Source: Curtobacterium flaccumfaciens (GTDB lineage: Bacteria > Actinomycetota > Actinomycetes > Actinomycetales > Microbacteriaceae). From it: DNA of 64,000 bases. Each line of letters opens with the position of its first letter. Position 1 is the first letter of the stretch. Below, piece after piece: positions 9,687-17,390 of this stretch. The notes below the pieces were generated by a model. That model saw only the letters and a program-made list of their open reading frames with translations, did not search any database and was not told where the DNA came from. The DNA is taken from NCBI RefSeq assembly GCF_004361695.1, contig NZ_SNVW01000003.1, forward strand, positions 62,001 through 126,000. Direction: 5' to 3'. The position numbers were made by a program, and so were the translations under genes.

Positions 9687-10466
9687 GTGTCCAAGCGCAT
9701 CGAGGTCGACGGCCTCAACGTCTACTACTCGAAGTTCAAGGCGGTCGAGGGCGTCGACATCACGATCGAGCCCCGCACCGTGACCGCGTTCATCGGTCCG
9801 TCCGGCTGCGGCAAGTCCACCTTCCTCCGCACGCTCAACCGCATGCACGAGGTCATCCCCGGCGCCTACGTCGAGGGTTCGGTCAAGGTCGACGGCGACG
9901 ACCTGTACGGCCCCGGGGTCGACCCGGTGCTCGTCCGTCGCCAGGTCGGCATGGTCTTCCAGCGGCCGAACCCGTTCCCGACGATGTCGATCAAGGACAA
10001 CGTCCTCGCCGGCGTGAAGCTCAACAACAAGCGCATGTCCCGCTCCGAGGCGGACGAGGTCGTCGAGCGGTCCCTGCAGGGCGCGAACCTCTGGAACGAG
10101 GTCAAGGACCGCCTCGACAAGCCCGGCATGGGCCTGTCCGGCGGGCAGCAGCAGCGCCTCTGCATCGCGCGGGCGATCGCCGTGCAGCCCGACGTGCTGC
10201 TGATGGACGAGCCGTGCTCCGCGCTCGACCCGATCTCGACCCTCGCCATCGAGGACCTGATCGAGGAGCTCAAGAAGGAGTTCACGATCGTGATCGTCAC
10301 GCACAACATGCAGCAGGCGTCGCGCGTGTCCGACAAGACGGCGTTCTTCAACATCGCCGGCACGGGTGCGCCCGGCAAGCTCATCGAGTACGACGACACC
10401 GCGACGATCTTCTCGAACCCGTCCGTGCAGGCCACCGAGGACTACGTCTCGGGCCGCTTCGGTTGA
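9687..10466 (+). CDS. pstB: Phosphate ABC transporter ATPase PstB
   Basis: 259 residues. Walker [10 protein letters not shown], PstB-specific [15 protein letters not shown], signature [16 protein letters not shown], Walker [14 protein letters not shown] and switch histidine [10 protein letters not shown]. Energises the Pst importer from the cytoplasmic side. Start GTG with GAAGGAA upstream. The operon ends here at a very strong palindrome; no phoU is adjacent. Confidence 0.96.
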   Translation: MSKRIEVDGLNVYYSKFKAVEGVDITIEPRTVTAFIGPSGCGKSTFLRTLNRMHEVIPGAYVEGSVKVDGDDLYGPGVDPVLVRRQVGMVFQRPNPFPTMSIKDNVLAGVKLNNKRMSRSEADEVVERSLQGANLWNEVKDRLDKPGMGLSGGQQQRLCIARAIAVQPDVLLMDEPCSALDPISTLAIEDLIEELKKEFTIVIVTHNMQQASRVSDKTAFFNIAGTGAPGKLIEYDDTATIFSNPSVQATEDYVSGRFG

Positions 10467-10501
10467 GTTCGCGGTGATGTCGGGGGCGGCTGGACCGACC
10501 C

Positions 10502-10545
10502 CGAACGACAAGGCCGACGTCGTACGACGTCGGCCTTGTCGTTCG
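10502..10545. terminator. Perfect 44-base palindrome after pstB (bidirectional terminator)
   Basis: Every base of 10502-10523 pairs with 10524-10545, giving 22 base pairs with no loop in the DNA (centre CGTACG). It lies between the convergent genes pstB and rskA. There is no T tract, so it would work as an I-shaped actinobacterial terminator. The flanks (CCGAACGAC on the left, GTCGTTCGTTGCGGGCGCGG on the right) recur at 54425-54462 with a different stem. Confidence 0.85.
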
Positions 10546-10726
10546 TTGCGGGCGCGGACCGTTGCGGGCGCGGCAGTGTGACATCGCAGTCGTCGTACGA
10601 CATCGACGGAGTCGTTCCGAGTCCGCGTCCCCATCGCCCGAGTCGCGCCGGCGCCCGACCCGCACGCGCCCGCCGGCCGCCCGACCCGGCCGCCCGCGCC
10701 GCGCACGCCGCCGCCCACGCACAACA

Positions 10727-10758
10727 CTCCCCTCGCGGATCGTGCCACGCGAGGGGAG
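10727..10758 (-). terminator. Hairpin downstream of rskA
   Basis: Perfect 11-bp inverted repeat (10727-10737 with 10748-10758), 10-base loop, 16 bases past the rskA stop. The 307-base gap between pstB and rskA holds only this, the 44-base palindrome and the conserved box at 10578-10625. Confidence 0.75.
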
Positions 10759-10773
10759 AGCGCTGTCAGGCCG

Positions 10774-11724
10774 TCAGGCCGTGGTGACCGCCATGATCGG
10801 GGTCGTCGTCGGCTGCTTCGAGCCACCCTCGGGCTCGACGGTCATGCCGATCGTCACGTCGTGCGAGCGGCTGCCCGAGAGCACCGCCGCGTTCACACCG
10901 TCGGTCGACCCGTCGAGCAGGCCGGCGGCGGTGATCTTGCCACCCGTGCCCTCGGAGCCGATGTACCAGAGCTGGTAGGTCTTGCCCTTCGGAGCCTGCG
11001 CGACACCGTCGAGGATGACCGCGGACTTGCCGAGGTCGTTCGACCAGACGACCGTGGCCGTCCCGCCGCCGGCGACCTTCGCGGTGCTCCGCTTGAAGTC
11101 CGACGCGGCGTAGATCCGGTCGAGTCCGCTGCTCGCCTGCGTCGTGCCCGGGCCGGGCTCGTTCGACGGAGCGAAGGACGTGCCGACGCCGAGTCCGACG
11201 CCGAGGAACACCACCGCGACCGCGGCTGCGGCGGAGAGGGCTGCTGCCGGACGCTGGAACCAGCGGCGCTGCGCGGCGCCCTCGGCCCGGCCACGACGGG
11301 TGGTGACGGACGTGGCGGGGGTGAACCGTGCCTCCTGGCCGGCGTCACCGTCCGTCTCGGGGACGGGAGTGGACAGCAGCGGGGCCGCCGAACCAGCCGG
11401 GGCAGACGGAGCAGCCTGGGAAGTCGGAACAGCAGGAGCAGCCTGGGCCGTCGCGGACGGAGCAGCAGGCGCCGAGGCGAGCGGCGCAGCCTGCGGGGTC
11501 GAGGCGATCTGGGCCATCAGCGACGCCTTGAGCGACGCGGGCGGCTCGATCGGGTCGACGGCGTAGGCGAGCTGCAGCGCGGTCTCGCGCAGCGAATCCG
11601 TCTCGGCCCGGAGTTCGGGAGACGAGGACAGCGTGGCCTCGAGCAGTGCGCGCTCGTCGTCGGAGAGGGCGTCGAGGGCGTGGGAGCCCGTCAGCAGTGC
11701 AGGGTCATCGTGGTGCTCGGTCAT
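10774..11724 (-). CDS. rskA: Anti-sigma-K factor RskA
   Basis: 316 residues. The N-terminal cytoplasmic part (residues 1-75; SHALDALSDDERALLEATL, PPASLKASLM) binds the sigma factor. A long Ala/Pro/Gln-rich linker follows, then one membrane helix (about 170-192, SAAAAVAVVFLGVGLGVG) and an extracellular RskA domain (AQAPKGKTYQLWYIG, SHDVTIGMTVEPEGGS). Such proteins hold ECF sigma factor K at the membrane until regulated proteolysis. ATG overlaps the sigK TGA (ATGA), so they are made together. Confidence 0.9.
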   Translation of the reverse strand: MTEHHDDPALLTGSHALDALSDDERALLEATLSSSPELRAETDSLRETALQLAYAVDPIEPPASLKASLMAQIASTPQAAPLASAPAAPSATAQAAPAVPTSQAAPSAPAGSAAPLLSTPVPETDGDAGQEARFTPATSVTTRRGRAEGAAQRRWFQRPAAALSAAAAVAVVFLGVGLGVGTSFAPSNEPGPGTTQASSGLDRIYAASDFKRSTAKVAGGGTATVVWSNDLGKSAVILDGVAQAPKGKTYQLWYIGSEGTGGKITAAGLLDGSTDGVNAAVLSGSRSHDVTIGMTVEPEGGSKQPTTTPIMAVTTA

Positions 11725-12320
11725 GATGTCACCCCCATCTCGTCGCGGAGTCGGATCATCCCGTCACGGAGACGGGTCTTGACGGTGCCGATCGGGACAC
11801 CGAGGTGTTCGGCCATCTCGCTGTGCGAGTAGCCGCCGTAGTACGCGAGCTGGACCGCCTGGCGCTGGAACTCGGTGAGTTTGCCGAGCGCCCGGCTGAC
11901 CCGTTCGTGCTCGATGCGGATCTCGACCGACTCGGAGACCTGGTCGAAACCGGCCTCGAAGTCGCGGATGCCGATCTTCGTGTCACGGTCGTGGGAGGAC
12001 TGCGAGGCCCGCACCCGATCGACCGCTCGGCGGTGCGCCATGGTGAGGATCCAGCTCGCTGCCGTGCCGCGTGAGCGGTCGTAGCGGGTGGCCTGCTGCC
12101 AGACCTCGAGGAAGACCTCTTGTGCGACCTCTTCCGACTGCGCACGGTCCCGGAGGAGGCGCGTCACGAGACCGAGCACACGGCCCGACAGCACGTCGTA
12201 CAGGTCGGAGAAGGCAGCCTGGTCGCCCGCCGCCACCCGGGCGAGGAGGTCGTCAGGCGACGCCTGAGCCGGCTCGGCTGAGCTCCAGCTCTCGGTGTCG
12301 CGTTCCACGAGTGCAAGCAT
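11721..12320 (-). CDS. sigK: ECF RNA polymerase sigma factor SigK
   Basis: 199 residues. Sigma-70 region 2 (AFSDLYDVLSGRVLGLVTRLL, EEVAQEVFLEVWQQATRYD, RGTAASWILTMAHRRAVDRV) and region 4 (LTEFQRQAVQLAYYGGYSHS, HLGVPIGTVKTRLRDGMIRL). The frame is open far upstream, but ATG 12320 matches the family start and is preceded by GGAGGAGG about 10 bases away. Followed by its anti-sigma factor with ATGA overlap. By analogy with mycobacteria it directs a small redox-responsive regulon; no such targets are visible here. Confidence 0.9.
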   Translation of the reverse strand: MLALVERDTESWSSAEPAQASPDDLLARVAAGDQAAFSDLYDVLSGRVLGLVTRLLRDRAQSEEVAQEVFLEVWQQATRYDRSRGTAASWILTMAHRRAVDRVRASQSSHDRDTKIGIRDFEAGFDQVSESVEIRIEHERVSRALGKLTEFQRQAVQLAYYGGYSHSEMAEHLGVPIGTVKTRLRDGMIRLRDEMGVTS

Positions 12321-12598
12321 TGCAGGTTTCCCTCCTCCCGGTTGCGATTGGCCTGTGAGTTCGGCTCGCACACACACGTTCGGGTCGTGTGGTGCGAGCC
12401 GGACGAGGGCCCGTGTGACCCGCAGGGAATTGACCGCCAGGGAGCGGACCGGGTCGCACGGGGCCCTCGCATCGTGACCGGCGAAGACGCCTGCCACGAT
12501 GATGATTCGGCACGCTCGGGCGGTCGGATTGGAGGAGTTCTCGAACCCGTTCCGTTCGGCGGCTGCGGACCCCGTCCGGGCGCGTCCGGTGCGGGCCC

Positions 12599-12664
12599 GG
12601 TGCGTTGTCCGGGGCGCGCCCGGGACACGCCCGGTGGGTTGTCCGGGGCGCGCCCGGCACCCCG
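12599..12664 (+). repeat. Tandem direct repeat, 34-base unit x2
   Basis: Units at 12599-12632 and from 12633. The core TTGTCCGGGGCGCGCCCGG (19 bases, itself nearly palindromic) is identical in both, about 280 bases upstream of sigK. Confidence 0.85.
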
Positions 12665-12725
12665 TCGTGTCCACCGAGAGTGAACACGGGTCGTGCGCAC
12701 GGCCGACGTCTCGTAGAATCGATCT

Positions 12726-12810
12726 CGCCGGGCCGCAGCAAGCCCCGGGCTCCAAAATTCGCCGCTTCGAGCGGCCTCGCGCCGAGAGGCGCTTCTGCGG
12801 CCCGGTTTTC
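12726..12810 (+). ncRNA. Candidate small structured RNA (closed four-helix fold)
   Basis: An 11-bp perfect stem, CCGGGCCGCAG (12728-12738) with CTGCGGCCCGG (12795-12805), closes a multiloop holding three hairpins: 12741-12751 (4 bp), 12761-12775 (6 bp) and 12779-12792 (5 bp with a GAGA tetraloop). TTTT follows the closing stem. A good -10, TAGAAT (12714-12719), predicts a start near 12726, exactly at the 5' edge of the fold. No convincing -35 and no RNA family recognised: not SRP RNA, tmRNA, tRNA or 6C. Confidence 0.5.
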
Positions 12811-12823
12811 CTCTGCCCGCTCG

Positions 12824-12910
12824 GGCTGGTCTTCCGGGTCCGGCCTGGTCGTGCAGCTTCGGCTGGTCGTCCGCCCCGGCCTGGTCTTCCGGGTTCGGCC
12901 TGGTCGTGCG
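12824..12910 (+). repeat. Imperfect direct repeat, about 54-base spacing x2
   Basis: Copies starting at 12824 and 12879, each with CTGGTCTTCCGGGT, one variable base, then CGGCCTGGTCGTGC. The second copy runs into the CTGGAGGCGCG box at 12919. Confidence 0.75.
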
Positions 12911-12953
12911 TCTTCGGTCTGGAGGCGCGGCTCGGCTCCGCCCCGCCGCTCGC

Positions 12954-13583
12954 TCAGTCCAGGCTGTCGCGACGCCAGAGCGCCGCCGCCTCGGTCAGGT
13001 CGGCTGCCAGCTCCGTGAGACGGAGCGCCCGCGTCGTCAGCTCGCTCGCTCGGTCCGACGCCGTCAGGTCGGAGTCGTCCGCGACCGACGTCGCACCCGC
13101 CGCGGTGAGCCGGCAGAACGCCGCCCCACGGTCGAGCGCCACCGCGAGGTCGCCCGTGTACAGGCCGTGCAGGATCCGGTCCGCCAGGGTGAGGATCTCC
13201 GCCGGCCCCGTCGGTTCCTCGGCACCCGCGACCGCCTGGTCGATCGTGCCGATCCGCTCCGCACCCCGCTCGAAGAAGTACGCGATCTCGGTCGGGTTCT
13301 GCCGGATCACCGTGCGCACCAGGTAGATCCGCCACAGGGCGCCCGGCAGCGTGTGCGCCCCGACGCGCGCCCACAGCTCGGCGATCGCGTCGATGCCGTG
13401 CACGTCCGTGTAGGTCACCAGACGCTCGACGACCGCCGGGTCCGGGTCCTGCCGCACGCGGTGGAGCAGCGCGTTCGCGGTCTCGTGGGCGACACGGTTC
13501 ACCACGGCAGGGTCTTCGCCGCCCTGGATCGCGGCGAACTCCTGGTCGGTGAAGTGGACGGGACGGTGGTGATCGCGAGGCAC
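12954..13583 (-). CDS. Conserved hypothetical protein, mostly helical
   Basis: 209 residues from GTG 13583, the only usable start ahead of PRDHHRPVHFTDQEFAAIQGG. The protein looks alpha-helical with many Asp/Glu/Arg residues (VVERLVTYTDVHGIDAIAEL, LPGALWRIYLVRTVIRQNP). No signal peptide, membrane segment or catalytic motif. I recall similar unassigned proteins in other Microbacteriaceae but cannot name a family. No close operon partner. Confidence 0.7.
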   Translation of the reverse strand: MPRDHHRPVHFTDQEFAAIQGGEDPAVVNRVAHETANALLHRVRQDPDPAVVERLVTYTDVHGIDAIAELWARVGAHTLPGALWRIYLVRTVIRQNPTEIAYFFERGAERIGTIDQAVAGAEEPTGPAEILTLADRILHGLYTGDLAVALDRGAAFCRLTAAGATSVADDSDLTASDRASELTTRALRLTELAADLTEAAALWRRDSLD

Positions 13584-13710
13584 CGCGACAGTGTAGGCGC
13601 GGCCGGTGACGTTCTCGTCCCCCGTTCGCCGAGAACGCAACCGGCCGGATCCGGGTACCGTGCACCGCCAGGGAGGCACCCCTCCCGGACGTGAAGATAG
13701 AGGACTCTCC

Positions 13711-13872
13711 ATGAACGCCCTGCTCATCATCCTGGCCGTGATCGCGGTCATCCTGCTGTTCGTCGGTGGTTTCACCGCGAGCCTGAAGTTCCTGCTCTGG
13801 GTCGGGATCGTGCTGCTCATCGTCGCGGTGATCGTGTGGCTCCTCCGCACGCTCACGGGTCGGCGTAGCTGA
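13711..13872 (+). CDS. Very small hydrophobic membrane protein (53 aa)
   Basis: Two hydrophobic segments (LLIILAVIAVILLFVGGF and FLLWVGIVLLIVAVIVWLL) and a basic tail LTGRRS. ATG is preceded by AGAGGA at a good distance, and TACCGT (about 13655) could be the -10. Resembles the short hydrophobic proteins often annotated in Actinobacteria; role unknown. Confidence 0.7.
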   Translation: MNALLIILAVIAVILLFVGGFTASLKFLLWVGIVLLIVAVIVWLLRTLTGRRS

Positions 13873-13896
13873 CACCAGGACAACGGTTCCGAACCG

Positions 13897-13933
13897 GAGG
13901 CCCTCACCCGCTAGCCTTGCGGGTGAGGGCCTC
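13897..13933 (+). terminator. Hairpin whose right arm is the tRNA-Lys 5' end
   Basis: Perfect 15-bp inverted repeat (13897-13911 with 13919-13933) with a 7-base loop. Its right arm includes the first seven bases of tRNA-Lys, and its loop contains TAGCCT (13912-13917), a plausible -10 for the tRNA. It may end the upstream small gene and also touch tRNA promoter function. Confidence 0.6.
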
Positions 13934-13999
13934 TAGCTCAGTTGGTAGAGCACCGGACTTTTAATCCGAGGGTCGTGGGTTCGAGCCCCACGGGGCCCA
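13927..13999 (+). tRNA. tRNA-Lys (TTT)
   Basis: Seven-base acceptor GGGCCTC pairs with GGGGCCC (13992-13998); D arm TAGCTCAGTTGGTAGAGCA; anticodon loop CTTTTAA with TTT; T arm GTGGG, loop TTCGAGC, CCCAC; discriminator A. The 3' CCA is not encoded. Confidence 0.95.
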
Positions 14000-14023
14000 C
14001 AGGCTCCTGAACCACGGCTTTTC

Positions 14024-14062
14024 ATCCGAGGGTCGTGGGTTCGAGCCCCACGGGGCCCACAG
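14024..14062 (+). repeat. Duplicate of the tRNA-Lys 3' half
   Basis: 39 bases identical to 13964-14002, offset by exactly 60, followed in both copies by CTCCTGA after a two-base difference. The second copy lacks the acceptor 5' strand and D arm and reads TTTTCATCC where the tRNA has TTTTAATCC, so it is not a functional tRNA. It could be a tandem duplication or a leftover attachment site. Confidence 0.9.
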
Positions 14063-14097
14063 TCTCCTGACCGCGAGCCCACAGTCTTTGCCGTCTC

Positions 14098-15309
14098 CTA
14101 CCGCAGGGGGACGATGCCCTGGGACTGCCGCGGGAACGTCGCGAGCACCTCCTCGGGGATGTTCAGGTGCTGCGACACCAGCGACGGCGGCAGGTGGGCC
14201 AGCCAGTTCGCGAGCGAGACCTCCTCGTAGTGGTCGCTCCGGAACGTCTCGATGTAGATCAGCGGCTCCGTGCCGGTGTTCTCCACGTAGTGCCCGAGGT
14301 TCCGCTTCACGACCCCGACGTCGCCGGCCTTGAAGTCCATGGTGTTCGCGTGCGGCCCGGTGTTGAACACCGTCATGCGCGCCTGGCCCTTCAGGTAGTA
14401 CTGCCACTCGTCGGCGTTCGGGTGCCAGTGCAGCTCCCGCATCGACCCGGGCTGCACCACCGTCAGCGCCGCGGCCACCGTCTTCGCGGCGGGGAAGTTC
14501 GTGCTGTCCGCGATCCGGATGCTGCCCCCGCTGTTCTCGAACCGGGGCGCCGTCTTGGCCATCCGGAAGATGACCGGCTCGGTCCCGCCCCACTCGACGC
14601 CGGCGGAGAGCTGGTCCTGCTCGAGGTCACCGGGGACGTCGCCGGGGAAGATCCAGAGGTCGTGCAGCGGCAGGTCCGCGAAGGCCTCCTGCGCGACGCC
14701 GAAGTTCTTCGCCAGGACCTCCGGCGGGGTGTGGGCGAACCAGTCCGTCAGCAGCAGGGTGTTGCTCTCGGACTGCTCGCCGCTGTCGAAGGCGAGGACG
14801 AACTCCGCACCGTCCGGCCCGAGGCCCTGCAGGGAGTGCGGGAGCCCCGCGGGGAAGTACCAGAGATCACCCTCGAAGACGTCCTCCACGCTCGGCAGCC
14901 CCTCACGGCTCAACGTGGTGACCCGGCAGGACCCGCGGGTCATCAGCGCCCACTCCGCGGTCTGGTGCCAGTGCAGCTCGCGGATGCCCCCGGGCTCGAG
15001 GTGCATGTTCACGCCGGCGATCTCGTCGGAGATCGCGAAGTCGGACTGGGTGAGCTCCCGCGCCCACCCGCCACGCTGGACCCGTCGGGGCGAGATGTTG
15101 AACGAGGACCAGAAGAACGCCTGGGTGCTGATGTCCGTCGCCGGCGCGTTGAGCTGACTCGGGAACTGCTCCGCGAGCACCGGGTTCTGCGGCCCCGTCA
15201 TCGTGTTCGCGGCGCTGTCGTCCGCGATGTTGACGAGTCCCTCCTGGGGGAGGTCGGGGTCCCCGACGGTGGGTGTCTCGTGGTGCGGAGGGGTGGGTTG
15301 GTCCGTCAT
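14098..15309 (-). CDS. oxdC: Bicupin, oxalate decarboxylase-like
   Basis: 403 residues in two cupin domains, each with a metal-binding histidine set: GGIRELHWHQTAEWALMTRG with FPAGLPHSLQGLG (N-terminal) and GSMRELHWHPNADEWQYYLKG with NLGHYVENTG (C-terminal). OxdC splits oxalate to formate and CO2 using Mn2+. I did not verify the lid glutamate that separates decarboxylase from oxidase. No signal peptide. ATG 15309 has AAGGAG upstream; further upstream codons are unlike the family. Confidence 0.82.
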   Translation of the reverse strand: MTDQPTPPHHETPTVGDPDLPQEGLVNIADDSAANTMTGPQNPVLAEQFPSQLNAPATDISTQAFFWSSFNISPRRVQRGGWARELTQSDFAISDEIAGVNMHLEPGGIRELHWHQTAEWALMTRGSCRVTTLSREGLPSVEDVFEGDLWYFPAGLPHSLQGLGPDGAEFVLAFDSGEQSESNTLLLTDWFAHTPPEVLAKNFGVAQEAFADLPLHDLWIFPGDVPGDLEQDQLSAGVEWGGTEPVIFRMAKTAPRFENSGGSIRIADSTNFPAAKTVAAALTVVQPGSMRELHWHPNADEWQYYLKGQARMTVFNTGPHANTMDFKAGDVGVVKRNLGHYVENTGTEPLIYIETFRSDHYEEVSLANWLAHLPPSLVSQHLNIPEEVLATFPRQSQGIVPLR

Positions 15310-15378
15310 CGTCTGCTCCTTCGTGCCGGTGTGCGCGTCAGCACCATCGGAACAGGTGGCGGGGACCGACCCCAAGCG

Positions 15379-15651
15379 TCATTCGACTCGCTCGTCCGAC
15401 CCCACGAGCCGGTCGTCCGACCCCGCGGTCCCCTCGACGGATCGCGGCGCTCCGGCGCGCTCGGCGATCGCCTCGGTGAGCACGTCCGCGAGGAACGTCG
15501 ACCCGGTCGCCCGGACGATGAACGCGCGACTCGACGGAGTGAGTTCACCGCGGTGCACGGCGTCGACGACGATCTCGCGGACGGCTTCCCGCCGACCCGC
15601 GTGGAGCGCGGCGAGCTCCCGGTCGGCCTGCTCCAGCTGCTCGGTCTGCAT
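15379..15651 (-). CDS. Hypothetical protein (90 aa)
   Basis: Small soluble protein rich in Glu, Ala and Arg (MQTEQLEQADRELAALHAG). TAGCGT (15660-15665, minus strand) lies eight bases before the ATG, which supports a near-leaderless real gene. Lies 69 bases upstream of the bicupin on the same strand. No family recognised. Confidence 0.55.
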   Translation of the reverse strand: MQTEQLEQADRELAALHAGRREAVREIVVDAVHRGELTPSSRAFIVRATGSTFLADVLTEAIAERAGAPRSVEGTAGSDDRLVGSDERVE

Positions 15652-15772
15652 GTCGATGGACGCTAGACCGATCGCTCCCGCGGCTCATCGGTCAAACGAC
15701 TCGTTCGTGCGGGGTCATACGCCCGTGCGGGCGCTGTGCCGCGACGCGGAGCGGACGTCGCCGCGCACGAGC

Positions 15773-15810
15773 GAGGGGCGCGCCCGGCGTGGTGCCGGTG
15801 CGCGCCCCTC
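15773..15810 (-). terminator. Terminator of the chloroperoxidase-like gene
   Basis: GAGGGGCGCGC (15773-15783) pairs with GCGCGCCCCTC (15800-15810), and CCGGC pairs with GCCGG inside. It ends 13 bases past the stop codon of the 15824-16660 gene. Confidence 0.85.
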
Positions 15811-15823
15811 CGGACCGGTTGGC

Positions 15824-16660
15824 CTAGCTCTTGAGGAAGGCGAGGAGGTCCGGGTTGATGACGTCGGCGTGGGTCGTCAGCATGCCGTGGGGGTACCCCT
15901 CGTAGATCTTGAGGGTCGCGTTGCTGAGGAGTTCGGCCTGCTTGAGCGACGCGGCCTTGTACGGGACCACCTGGTCGTCGTCGCCCTGCGTGACGAGGAC
16001 CGGCACCGAGATGGCCTTGAGGTCCTCGGTCTGGTCGGTCTCGGAGAACGCCTTGATGCCCTCGTAGTGCGCCAGCGCGCTGCCCATCATGCCCTGGCGC
16101 CACCAGTTCGCGATGACGGGAGCGGAGACGTCGGCGCCCGGCCGGTTGAAGCCGTAGAACGGGCCCTCGGCGACGGCCTGGTAGAACTCGGCCCGGTTCG
16201 CGGCGAGCGCGCTGCGGAACCCGTCGAGCACCGAGATCGGCGTGCCCTCGGGGTTGGCGTCGCTCTGCAGCATGATCGGGGGAACGGAGGACACCAGGAC
16301 CGCCTTCGCGACCCGGCCCTGCGGCTCGCCGTACTGCGCGACGTACCGTGCCACCTGTCCGCCACCGGTGGAGTGCCCGATGTGGATCGCGTCCCGCAGG
16401 TCGAGGTGCTGCACCAGCGCGTCGGTGTCGCTCGCGTAGTGGTCCATGTCGTGCCCGGTGCCGATCTGCGACGACCGTCCGTGCCCGCGGCGGTCGTGGG
16501 CGATCACGCGGTAGCCGTTCGCCAGGAAGAACAGCATCTGCGCGTCCCAGTCGTCCGCGGACAACGGCCATCCGTGGTGGAAGACGATGGGCTGCGCGTC
16601 ACGCGGCCCCCAGTCCTTGTAGAAGATCTCCGCACCATCGCTGGCAGTGACGAACGCCAT
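15824..16660 (-). CDS. Alpha/beta hydrolase, non-heme chloroperoxidase-like
   Basis: 278 residues. Nucleophile elbow GHSTGGG (Ser about residue 96), Asp in LVTQGDDDQVVPY and His in YPHGM form the catalytic triad. The opening FHHGWPLSADDWDAQM and HDRRGHGRSSQ are typical of cofactor-free haloperoxidases/arylesterases, which hydrolyse esters and can form peracids. ATG preceded by GGAGG. Single gene with its own terminator. Confidence 0.9.
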   Translation of the reverse strand: MAFVTASDGAEIFYKDWGPRDAQPIVFHHGWPLSADDWDAQMLFFLANGYRVIAHDRRGHGRSSQIGTGHDMDHYASDTDALVQHLDLRDAIHIGHSTGGGQVARYVAQYGEPQGRVAKAVLVSSVPPIMLQSDANPEGTPISVLDGFRSALAANRAEFYQAVAEGPFYGFNRPGADVSAPVIANWWRQGMMGSALAHYEGIKAFSETDQTEDLKAISVPVLVTQGDDDQVVPYKAASLKQAELLSNATLKIYEGYPHGMLTTHADVINPDLLAFLKS

Positions 16661-16993
16661 CTTGAACCTCCGTGATCGTGTGCTCCACCTCGTACGCGGG
16701 CTGGCCGCTGCCTCCCTGTCGGCGGAAGGATCGGAGCAGTTCTCAACGTAACGCCGTGCGCGATCCGCGCGCCTGCGTCATCCGTCCCGATTGCACGGGA
16801 AACGGACGCCCCCGTGGGCGAGCAGTCCGGGGGCAACCGGGGTACAAGTCCCCCTCAGCCAGTTCATGGCCGTTCCACCGCACAGTTCAGTCGGCGTTCA
16901 GCGGACTGTTGGCGTGGCGCCGATAGTGTCGTTCCCGGATCCGATCGCCGGGTCCTGCACCACAGCACCACCGCAGAACGAACGGGGTACACC
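16661..16993. other. 333-base intergenic region between divergent genes
   Basis: Holds the promoters of the hydrolase (minus) and of the 106-residue gene (plus; TAGTGT at 16924-16929 is a candidate -10). Near 16810-16856 are two small hairpins, one resembling a tRNA T arm (GGGGTACAAGTCCCC) without a matching acceptor. Nothing else recognised. Confidence 0.5.
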
Positions 16994-17314
16994 GTGACCG
17001 AGCACATCGAAGCCACGCCGACCAGCACCACCGGTGACGCGCGCCGCATCGTCGAGCTCGCGGCCTCGACCAACACGACGATGAGCAACGAGCTCCTGCT
17101 CGACACGCTCCGCCGGAACGCCCAGGTCACGACCCGCCACATCCGCAAGGACTTCGCCGAGGTCGCCACCGCCACCGCGGTGCTCGGGTACGTGTGCCGG
17201 CAGCGCAAGGACTTCATCGCCCTCCGCGGTGACGATCCGGCCTGGGCGCAGGAGGTCGGGCGCTACGCCACCGAGTCGCTCGCGGTCGAGGCGCTCCGCA
17301 TGCGTCGCGCCTGA
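16994..17314 (+). CDS. Conserved hypothetical protein (106 aa)
   Basis: GTG 16994 opens a soluble, helical protein (ARRIVELAASTNTTMSNELL, HIRKDFAEVATATAVLGYVC, YATESLAVEALRMRRA). No signal, membrane segment or known motif. Ends in a strong bidirectional terminator shared with galM. Confidence 0.6.
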   Translation: MTEHIEATPTSTTGDARRIVELAASTNTTMSNELLLDTLRRNAQVTTRHIRKDFAEVATATAVLGYVCRQRKDFIALRGDDPAWAQEVGRYATESLAVEALRMRRA

Positions 17315-17327
17315 CGACGGAAGACGA

Positions 17328-17363
17328 ACGGAGGCCCCGCCGGAACACCGGCGGGGCCTCCGT
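17328..17363. terminator. Bidirectional terminator between convergent genes
   Basis: 16-bp perfect stem (17328-17343 with 17348-17363) closed by an AACA loop, midway between the 16994-17314 gene and galM. Confidence 0.9.
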
Positions 17364-17390
17364 CACGCCGGGTGCGACGGAGCGACCGGG

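Larger units (their letters stand above)
12321..12953. other. 633-base repeat-rich spacer without protein genes
   Basis: Between the sigK start and the end of the next minus-strand gene. It contains the sigK promoter region, two sets of imperfect direct repeats, a probable small RNA on the plus strand and one CTGGAGGCGCG box at 12919-12929. Open frames crossing it have low-complexity Arg/Pro-rich translations and no ribosome sites, so I call none of them genes. Confidence 0.7.

Noticed and set aside
12954..13907. N-terminal extension of the 12954-13583 gene up to 13907
   Set aside because: It would overlap the 53-residue membrane protein and the promoter region, and the added residues are basic and low-complexity.
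16813..16860. tRNA-like stretch with GGGGTACAAGTCCCC and a following CTCAGCCA
   Set aside because: The T-arm-like hairpin has no matching acceptor strand, D arm or anticodon arm upstream. It could be a tRNA remnant, but a chance hairpin is as likely.
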